The notes under the pieces are model-generated. The model had not been told where the DNA came from. It made no database searches and saw nothing but the letters and a program-made list of their open reading frames with translations. The translations under genes and the position numbers were made by a program. Source: an uncultured Bacteroidales bacterium (GTDB lineage Bacteria > Bacteroidota > Bacteroidia > Bacteroidales > Muribaculaceae). From it: a stretch of DNA of 10,550 nucleotides. Below are positions 6,927-10,550 of this stretch, piece after piece. Location of the stretch: NCBI GenBank assembly GCA_900554715.1, contig USIN01000047.1:1-10550 (forward strand), written 5' to 3'. Position 1 is the first letter of the stretch; each line of letters starts with the position of its first letter.

Positions 6927-6952
6927 TATCCCCAGCAATTTTCTACTGACCC
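6927..6952 (-). repeat. Right terminal inverted repeat of the IS
   Basis: Read on the minus strand it starts GGGTCAGTAGAAAAT and ends TGGGGATA. It is the partner of 5529-5554 and directly abuts the second CTTGATAC. Confidence 0.92.
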
Positions 6953-6960
6953 CTTGATAC
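6953..6960. repeat. Target-site duplication of the IS, right copy
   Basis: CTTGATAC, identical to 5521-5528. Confidence 0.92.
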
Positions 6961-7029
6961 ACGATTGCCTGCTGCAATGACGGCACCCGCCCCGTCATCT
7001 TCAGAATCGAGCGCATCGACTACGAATAA
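6958..7029 (+). pseudogene. 3' fragment of a TIGR04076-like gene
   Basis: Read in the frame ending at TAA 7027-7029, the sequence gives YTIACCNDGTRPVIFRIER followed by IDYE. This closely resembles the conserved C terminus of TIGR04076-family proteins (a Cys followed by xDxxRPVxFxIERI). The fragment is out of frame with the 5' piece at 5494-5528, even when the IS and one target copy are removed, and the central part of the protein is absent. It ends 9 bp before the next gene, so the original gene was probably co-transcribed with that small lipoprotein. Confidence 0.65.
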
Positions 7030-7038
7030 TGCTCTGTT

Positions 7039-7353
7039 ATGAAGAGACTTATTCTTAAAATACTATCGCCGTTACTTATCGTGGCCATCTCTTCATGCTT
7101 GTCAGCCAAAACTGTCGCCGACGATGCGCCGTGCGAAAATCTCATTATTTTTTATGACCCTGCGGCCGGAAACGCCGCGCTGCTCGAGATTGCCAAATCC
7201 TACGGTTCGGAAGTCATATACATATATCAGAATATCAACGCTATCGCCGTCACAGTTCCTGCCGGACGCACTGTCTCTGCCGCTAAAGAATACTACGGCG
7301 ATGTCAAAGGCGTACTCTCTGTCTCCGAAGACCGCAGACTGCAGCTCGACTGA
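7039..7353 (+). CDS. Small predicted lipoprotein, inhibitor I9-like fold
   Basis: The 104-residue protein begins with a hydrophobic signal (MKRLILKILSPLLIVAISSC). ISSC fits the lipobox, so Cys20 would be lipidated and the protein anchored to a membrane. The mature part, from ENLIIFYDP through LLEIAKSYGSEVIYIYQNINAIAVTVP to VKGVLSVSEDRRLQLD, has the strand-helix-strand-strand-helix-strand pattern and INAIAV core of subtilisin-propeptide/inhibitor I9 domains. No attached protease is present, so it would be a free-standing inhibitor or chaperone-like module; this is an inference. It follows the decayed TIGR04076-like gene by 9 bp and has lost its normal upstream promoter context to the IS insertion. 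No recognised gene name. Confidence 0.75.
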   Translation: MKRLILKILSPLLIVAISSCLSAKTVADDAPCENLIIFYDPAAGNAALLEIAKSYGSEVIYIYQNINAIAVTVPAGRTVSAAKEYYGDVKGVLSVSEDRRLQLD

Positions 7354-7360
7354 AAGGTTG

Positions 7361-7375
7361 GTAAGGATTCCTTAC
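7361..7375. other. Small hairpin between convergent genes
   Basis: GTAAGGA and TCCTTAC form a near-perfect inverted repeat around a single T, between the stops of the lipoprotein gene and the opposing lectin gene. No T-tract follows, so terminator function is uncertain. Confidence 0.3.
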
Positions 7376-7393
7376 ATGCTGATGTCTTTGGGC

Positions 7394-7957
7394 TTATTTA
7401 TTGTGGTCGCAGGTCAATTTGTAGGTGGGGTAGAATTTGCTGTCGGTCGTGAAGATGACCCATTTCTGATTTTCGGAGCCGGTGTAACGTTGTATGACGA
7501 CGTCGCTGTTATTGCCCGGAGTGCCGCAGACGGCGAGTACATAGTCGGGATTGAGACGACTTCGTATGACGTAGATCAAGCCGCTAATATGTTCAATCTG
7601 CCAGTATTGTTCATTGCCATTTGTGCGTTGCCAGAGTATTGTTATAAAATTTTCGCCGATCTTGCTTTCGGGAATGGCTAAGAGTTTGTCGGTGGCGTCA
7701 GCCGGCATTATCGAGATTATGTTGTCGTGTTCTCTGTTTATTTTGAATTTTTGGTCGGCATAATCGCTGTGATATTCCCATAATATCAGCTTTTGACCAT
7801 TGTTATATCGGCTGTTAGGCACGGCAAGAACATATTCCATGTCGGCTTTTGACGCAATGATGTATTTGCCTTTAAGCATTTGAGCGTGTGAGGGTACTAC
7901 GGTCAGGATAACAAACAGCAGAATTAAGGTGATCGAGGGCGTTTTGCGTGGTTTCAT
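7394..7957 (-). CDS. Secreted ricin-type beta-trefoil (RICIN) domain protein
   Basis: From the Met at 7957 the protein has 187 residues. It has a signal peptide (MKPRKTPSITLILLFVILTV...SHAQ, cleavage near 26) and then a single complete beta-trefoil. Three repeats are visible: YVLAVPNS...LILWEY...DQKFKI (68-73), LLAIPES...ITILWQR...EQYWQI (116-121), and YVLAVCGT...VVIQRY...NQKWVI (163-168). The Q-x-W/F pattern is the ricin B lectin hallmark, so carbohydrate binding outside the cytoplasm is likely. No catalytic domain is attached. The frame is open to an earlier ATG at 7984, but that codon overlaps the predicted -7 element, so the 7957 start is chosen. It is convergent with the lipoprotein gene and divergent from the membrane protein gene. 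Confidence 0.85.
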   Translation of the reverse strand: MKPRKTPSITLILLFVILTVVPSHAQMLKGKYIIASKADMEYVLAVPNSRYNNGQKLILWEYHSDYADQKFKINREHDNIISIMPADATDKLLAIPESKIGENFITILWQRTNGNEQYWQIEHISGLIYVIRSRLNPDYVLAVCGTPGNNSDVVIQRYTGSENQKWVIFTTDSKFYPTYKLTCDHNK

Positions 7958-7981
7958 GATGATTGTTTCTTTATTGTGCGC

Positions 7982-8012
7982 CAAAATTAGTCATGTCGGC
8001 TGAATGGTGCAA
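7982..8012 (-). promoter_or_regulatory. Bacteroidota-type promoter for the RICIN protein gene
   Basis: On the minus strand, TTG (8012-8010), a 20-nt spacer, and TAATTTTG (7989-7982). The predicted transcription start is near 7975, downstream of the ATG at 7984. This decides the protein start in favour of 7957. Confidence 0.7.
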
Positions 8013-8033
8013 TACAACGGGCCGATTTTTTTG

Positions 8034-8069
8034 TACTTTTGCAATAGGAATCCCGTATCGGTTACGGGA
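8034..8069 (+). promoter_or_regulatory. -7 element and leader hairpin before the membrane protein gene
   Basis: TACTTTTG (8034-8041) fits the -7 consensus. I do not see a good TTG at the matching -33 position, so the promoter is only partly supported. A perfect 7-bp stem, TCCCGTA (8051-8057) with TACGGGA (8063-8069), would sit at the extreme 5' end of the transcript. The divergent RICIN promoter lies in the same 120-bp gap. Confidence 0.5.
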
Positions 8070-8103
8070 GAACGCAATAAAATAATAGGATAATATAACA
8101 GGT

Positions 8104-8889
8104 ATGAGTAAAGATATTATTTCTAAGGGAACAGATTCGTCATGTGATTCGCAAAGTGCATTAAAAGACCGTGTCATATCATTTATCTGGCAGCACCTGA
8201 TGCTGATTGTCTCGCTGTTTGTGATGACTCTCGGCGTCGCCTTGTGTGTCAGGTCGAATTTCGGCAGCAGTGTCATTTCTGCCATACCTCTCGCCATGAC
8301 CCTCGCCGGCGACAGCGCTCAGGCGCCCCGGCTGTCGATAGGCGAATATACTTATCTTATGAACGTCGTCCTTGTGGCGATACAGATACTCGTCTTGCGT
8401 CGCCGTTTCGAGGCTGTGCAGCTCTTTCAGCTTCTGATCGGTTTTTTCTTCGGTTTTCTGCTTGACGTCAATATGTGGCTGACGCAGTCGGTCGTATGCG
8501 ACACGCTGTGGTCAAAGATTCTGACGCAGCTTGCCGGCTGCCTTGTGCTTGGTGTCGGCATCTCGGTCGAGATAAGATGTGGCTCGGTGACGATGCCTGG
8601 CGAAGGAGTGCCCGCGGCCATCAGCAAAGCGACCGGTGTCGCTTTTGACAAAGCCAAGATTGTCGTCGACATATGTCTTGTCGCGGGTGCTGTGGCGCTC
8701 TGCTATGCGTTTTTCGGGCGCTGGCTGTGGAACGTCGTCGGCCCCGGCACGCTCTTCGCTATGGTCTTTGTCGGCATCGTCGTACGTTTCTGCGACAGCC
8801 GCATGGGCTGGGTCGACCGCATCCTCGACTATACTCCGGCGCTTCCCCGCTTCCTCTACGGCCTCGCCCGCTATATCTACCGTAAATAA
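8104..8889 (+). CDS. YczE/YitT-like integral membrane protein (DUF6198 type)
   Basis: This 261-residue inner-membrane protein has about six hydrophobic helices (roughly 31-50, 84-98, 104-124, 137-157, 186-206 and 213-229). Features of the YczE/YitT/DUF6198 group include the first-helix region LGVALCVRSNFGSSVISAIP, the FGFLLDVNMWL segment, and EIRCGSVTMPGEGVPAAISK before the fifth helix. Members are multi-pass proteins of unknown, possibly transport-related, function. The N-terminal 20 residues are polar and Ser-rich. The MSKDIIS start is about 56 nt after the predicted transcription start. It appears to be a single-gene transcript ended by the inverted repeat at 8893-8909. Assignment is to family level only. 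Confidence 0.72.
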   Translation: MSKDIISKGTDSSCDSQSALKDRVISFIWQHLMLIVSLFVMTLGVALCVRSNFGSSVISAIPLAMTLAGDSAQAPRLSIGEYTYLMNVVLVAIQILVLRRRFEAVQLFQLLIGFFFGFLLDVNMWLTQSVVCDTLWSKILTQLAGCLVLGVGISVEIRCGSVTMPGEGVPAAISKATGVAFDKAKIVVDICLVAGAVALCYAFFGRWLWNVVGPGTLFAMVFVGIVVRFCDSRMGWVDRILDYTPALPRFLYGLARYIYRK

Positions 8890-8892
8890 TGT

Positions 8893-8909
8893 ATTCTTGC
8901 AGCAAGAAT
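8893..8909 (+). terminator. Possible terminator after the membrane protein gene
   Basis: ATTCTTGC and GCAAGAAT form an 8-bp inverted repeat around one base, followed by TTT then GAAAAAAG. The stem is AT-rich and the T-run short, so it is a weak terminator at best. It separates the membrane protein gene from the regulator/NTase module. Confidence 0.4.
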
Positions 8910-8931
8910 TTTGAAAAAAGTTGCAAAAGCC

Positions 8932-8962
8932 TTGCTATTCTTGCTGTTTCTAATTAAATTTG
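8932..8962 (+). promoter_or_regulatory. Promoter of the regulator/NTase module
   Basis: TTG (8932-8934), a 20-nt spacer, and TAAATTTG (8955-8962) match the Bacteroidota consensus. The -7 element is inside the left arm of the 36-bp palindrome, and the predicted start (about 8969) falls at its centre. A protein bound there would block RNA polymerase. Confidence 0.7.
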
Positions 8963-8987
8963 CAATTCGCGAATTGCAAATTTAATT
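8952..8987. promoter_or_regulatory. Perfect 36-bp palindrome, predicted autoregulatory operator
   Basis: Every base from 8952 to 8969 pairs with its partner in 8970-8987. The central core is GCAATTCGCGAATTGC and the outer arms are AATTAAATTT / AAATTTAATT. It overlaps the predicted promoter and ends 5 bp before the upstream-most start codon of the winged-helix gene. A dimeric wHTH protein encoded just downstream is the obvious candidate to bind it. In RNA it could also fold into an 18-bp hairpin. Confidence 0.8.
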
Positions 8988-8992
8988 TATAA

Positions 8993-9526
8993 ATGACTAA
9001 ATCACACAACGGTATGCGTCCACAAGATATAGTAATTTTGTTGAAGAAAGTTACTTCGACCGGGCGTGGCATGACCAATGCCCAGATAGCAAAAGAGCTT
9101 GGCATAAGTGCGTCAGAAGTCTCCGAGGCTCTTGAACGTTGCCGAATGGCCCGTTTGATTGACAATCTTAAACAGCGGGTTAATATTTTGGCTTTAAAAG
9201 AATTTATGATTCACGGGCTGAAATATGTCTTCCCGGCTCAACCTCAGGCAAAGGTCCGTGGAATAGCGACCGCTATATCGGCACCTCCGATGAATGATAA
9301 GATTTTGTCGGACAATGATGTTTATGTGTGGCCGGATGCCAAAGGCAATCTCAGAGGCGAAGCGATAACTCCGCTTTACCGGACTGTGCCGGAGGCTGTG
9401 CGGATTGACCCGATGTTGCACAGCCTTCTCGCCATTGCCGATATTTTCAGAATAGGGCGGGTTAGAGAAGTGGAACTCGCGAAAGTAGAACTCGATTCAA
9501 TTCTTTCAACCTACGATGTCAAGTAA
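8993..9526 (+). CDS. Winged-helix regulator / putative antitoxin paired with NTase
   Basis: The 177-residue protein has an N-terminal helix-turn-helix (about 10-56: PQDIVILLKKV, then MTNAQIAKELGISASEVSEALERCRMARLI). It continues with a conserved block ALKEFMIHGLKYVFPA, VWPDAKGNLRGEAITPLY and VPEAV, then a helical C terminus RIGRVREVELAKVEL. I recognise this as a widespread, poorly characterised regulator type that is often short and ends with a predicted dimerisation helix; no function is established to my knowledge. An alternative start at Met8 (9014, MRPQDIV) fits the family N terminus better and leaves room after the palindrome. It overlaps the NTase gene by 11 bp, so the two are co-translated. 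By analogy with AbiEi, it probably represses its own promoter through the palindrome and may neutralise the NTase. Confidence 0.8.
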   Translation: MTKSHNGMRPQDIVILLKKVTSTGRGMTNAQIAKELGISASEVSEALERCRMARLIDNLKQRVNILALKEFMIHGLKYVFPAQPQAKVRGIATAISAPPMNDKILSDNDVYVWPDAKGNLRGEAITPLYRTVPEAVRIDPMLHSLLAIADIFRIGRVREVELAKVELDSILSTYDVK

Positions 9527-10202
9527 TATTCGGCGATTAAAAATTATTGCAGACGGTCTCGGTGATTTAGGTCGTGACGTTGTTTTTGTCGGTGGCTCAG
9601 TTGCAGAGTTATATGCCGATGACTCAGCAGCGACAGACATACGCCCGACAATGGATGTCGATTGCGTTATAAAAACGGCTACCTATGGCAGTCTGCAAGA
9701 GTTTGAGAACTTGCTGCGCAAGCGCCATTTCATCAATGATATAGAGTCAGGTGTTATTTGCCGTTGGAAATATAATGGCGAGATTGTTGACATAATGCCA
9801 GATCGAGACACTATCCTCGGTTTTACCAACCGATGGTATCGCCCGGGTTTCCAACATAGATTGATCCATAAATTGCCTGACGGCAGTGCTATCTATATTT
9901 TGCCGACGCTCTATTACCTTGCTACAAAAATAGAGGCGATAAAGGGGCGAGGCGGTGATGATTTGAGATTTTCCCATGATTTCGAGGATTTTATATACGT
10001 CGTTAATAATTGCGCAGATATAAAAACTCTGTTCGACAATGAAAAAGACACTATTCTTGTCGGGTATATTTCTTCCTGGGCTGCAGAAATGCTTCAGCGT
10101 CCTAACTGTCGTGAGGAGATTGAATGTATGTTGCCTTATGGCGACTATGACCGTGTCGATTATATAATTGAGATACTAAACCATTTCAGCGGTAGCATCT
10201 AA
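9516..10202 (+). CDS. Nucleotidyltransferase-fold protein, AbiEii-like putative toxin
   Basis: This 228-residue protein has the DNA polymerase beta-type nucleotidyltransferase signature: VFVGGSVAELY (Gly26-Gly27-Ser28), then TMDVDCVI (Asp47, Asp49) and a third acidic residue in EIVDIMP (Asp92). Further conserved pieces are ICRWKY, ILGFTNRWY (100-108) and KIEAIKGRGGDDLRFSHDFEDFI (138-160), like the C-terminal motif of AbiEii/AbiGii-type toxins. The active-site residues appear intact. It is encoded directly after the winged-helix gene with an 11-bp overlap, a toxin-after-antitoxin order. Known relatives (AbiEii, MenT) transfer nucleotides, some to tRNA; whether this protein does so is not shown. 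It looks AT-richer than the flanking housekeeping genes, consistent with horizontal acquisition. Confidence 0.8.
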   Translation: MSSNIRRLKIIADGLGDLGRDVVFVGGSVAELYADDSAATDIRPTMDVDCVIKTATYGSLQEFENLLRKRHFINDIESGVICRWKYNGEIVDIMPDRDTILGFTNRWYRPGFQHRLIHKLPDGSAIYILPTLYYLATKIEAIKGRGGDDLRFSHDFEDFIYVVNNCADIKTLFDNEKDTILVGYISSWAAEMLQRPNCREEIECMLPYGDYDRVDYIIEILNHFSGSI

Positions 10203-10437
10203 ATTACTTATATGCTGCTTAAATGGCATATAAACAGTAAATAAGCTGTATAAATTCGCGATTCGCGAATTGCAAATCGATGGGGCGGGGCTTATTTGTA
10301 TGAGGCTGGAGGCGGTCATTTGGGCGGCAGTTGTGGCGATAGGGGGCTTAGGCTCAATTTTAAGCATAATTTCATCTCGGGAAGCGGCGGTTTGGATTTT
10401 TGTTATTACCTTTACAGAAAATTTCAGAGCCTGCATA
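10203..10437 (+). other. 235-bp gap between the NTase and thymidine kinase genes
   Basis: It contains the imperfect palindrome at 10254-10277 and then a G-rich stretch (about 10281-10350). I see no convincing -33/-7 promoter; TACCTTTA (10407-10414) resembles a -7 box but lacks a properly spaced TTG. The thymidine kinase frame is open back to 10234, with an in-frame ATG at 10300 that would add 46 mainly hydrophobic residues. This is probably not the true start, because thymidine kinases begin near the KLYFRYG strand. Confidence 0.4.
10254..10277. repeat. Imperfect palindrome sharing 17 bp with the upstream operator
   Basis: ATTCGCGAATTGCAAAT (10261-10277) is identical to 8965-8981. Around the TCGCGA core, 10 of 12 positions are symmetric; the left arm differs by two transitions and reads as a direct repeat of ATTCGCG. 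It lies 52-75 bp after the NTase stop. It may be a second binding site or a boundary trace of the module. Confidence 0.65.
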
Positions 10438-10550
10438 ATGAATCGAAAAGGTAAACTATATTTCCGTTACGGCACGATGGGGTCGGCAAAAACCGCCTTG
10501 CTCCTGACGACGGCCTCGAGCCGGCTGCACGCATTCAGCGGCACGGAAAG
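10438..10550 (+). CDS. tdk: Thymidine kinase, N-terminal part (3' end outside window)
   Basis: Thymidine kinase phosphorylates thymidine for the dTMP salvage route in the cytoplasm. The 37 codons in the window give MNRKGKLYFRYGTMGSAKTALLLTT..., matching the first strand and P-loop of type II thymidine kinases (KLYFRYGxMxSxKT). The Walker A loop reads GTMGSAKT (12-19) with Ala where Gly is usual; this position does vary among thymidine kinases. The start at 10438 fits the family, with only a few residues before the first strand. The frame remains open to the end of the window. The identification rests on one motif region, so it is good but not certain. Confidence 0.75.
   Translation, partial: MNRKGKLYFRYGTMGSAKTALLLTTASSRLHAFSGTE

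Larger units (their letters stand above)
5529..6952 (-). mobile_element. Complete ISAon1/ISL3-type insertion sequence, 1424 bp
   Basis: The element is bounded by 26-bp imperfect inverted repeats (5529-5554 and 6927-6952; 23 of 26 positions match, the outer 15 being GGGTCAGTAGAAAAT) and flanked by an 8-bp duplication. It encodes two overlapping minus-strand ORFs: a 128-residue N-terminal protein and a 330-residue DDE transposase. The last codons of the transposase lie inside the left inverted repeat. Both ORFs, both ends and both target copies are intact, so the insertion looks recent and possibly still mobile. Family placement is from recognition of the two-ORF organisation and transposase motifs, not a search. 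Confidence 0.93.

Noticed and set aside
7124..7681. 185-residue plus-strand frame spanning the lipoprotein and RICIN genes
   Set aside because: It overlaps two better supported genes in other frames, and its sequence changes character at the gene boundary.
8952..10277. CRISPR-like or transposon-end interpretation of the palindrome copies
   Set aside because: There are only two copies, 1.3 kb apart, in direct rather than inverted arrangement, with no transposase between them and no recognisable target duplication.
10176..10436. 86-residue minus-strand frame after the NTase gene
   Set aside because: It covers the end of the NTase gene and the palindrome, and has no signal or family resemblance.

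Overview
The window looks like a Bacteroidales chromosome, probably Muribaculaceae-like (moderately GC-rich). Four things point that way. Several genes carry the Bacteroidota promoter signature (TTG/TTTG, 19-20 nt, TAnnTTTG). Shine-Dalgarno sequences are absent. A DUF4831 protein and an ISAon1-type transposon are present, and both are typical of this phylum. No taxonomic search was possible, so the family-level guess is an inference.

Layout. Positions 1-679 hold the end of proC and a short tail-less ssb, coupled by an ATGA overlap and closed by a strong hairpin. Positions 755-3393 on the minus strand hold a two-gene operon: a bifunctional NAD(P)HX epimerase/dehydratase followed by a DUF4831 exported protein, again with an ATGA overlap. 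Positions 3609-5054 encode a two-domain cardiolipin synthase. Positions 5215-5405 carry tRNA-Gly(GCC) and tRNA-Leu(GAG) behind a textbook promoter and ahead of a strong intrinsic terminator. Positions 5529-6952 are a complete two-ORF insertion sequence (ISAon1/ISL3 type) with 26-bp inverted ends and an 8-bp target duplication. It sits in what appears to be an already deleted TIGR04076-family gene. Positions 7039-7984 hold a small lipoprotein resembling an I9-inhibitor fold and, convergently, a secreted ricin-type beta-trefoil protein. Positions 8104-8889 encode a YczE/YitT-like integral membrane protein.

The most interesting part is 8952-10277. A winged-helix regulator gene and a nucleotidyltransferase-fold gene overlap by 11 bp. 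A perfect 36-bp palindrome lies immediately upstream and contains the -7 element of the predicted promoter. A 17-bp identical piece of that palindrome, within an imperfect 24-bp palindrome, recurs about 50 bp after the second gene. The layout resembles an autoregulated AbiE-like toxin-antitoxin or defence module inserted among housekeeping genes. Function is inferred only. The window ends inside a type II thymidine kinase gene starting at 10438.

Housekeeping roles (proline synthesis, ssDNA binding, cofactor repair, phospholipid synthesis, tRNAs, thymidine salvage) are interleaved with accessory material: the IS, the decayed gene, the lectin and the regulator/NTase pair.
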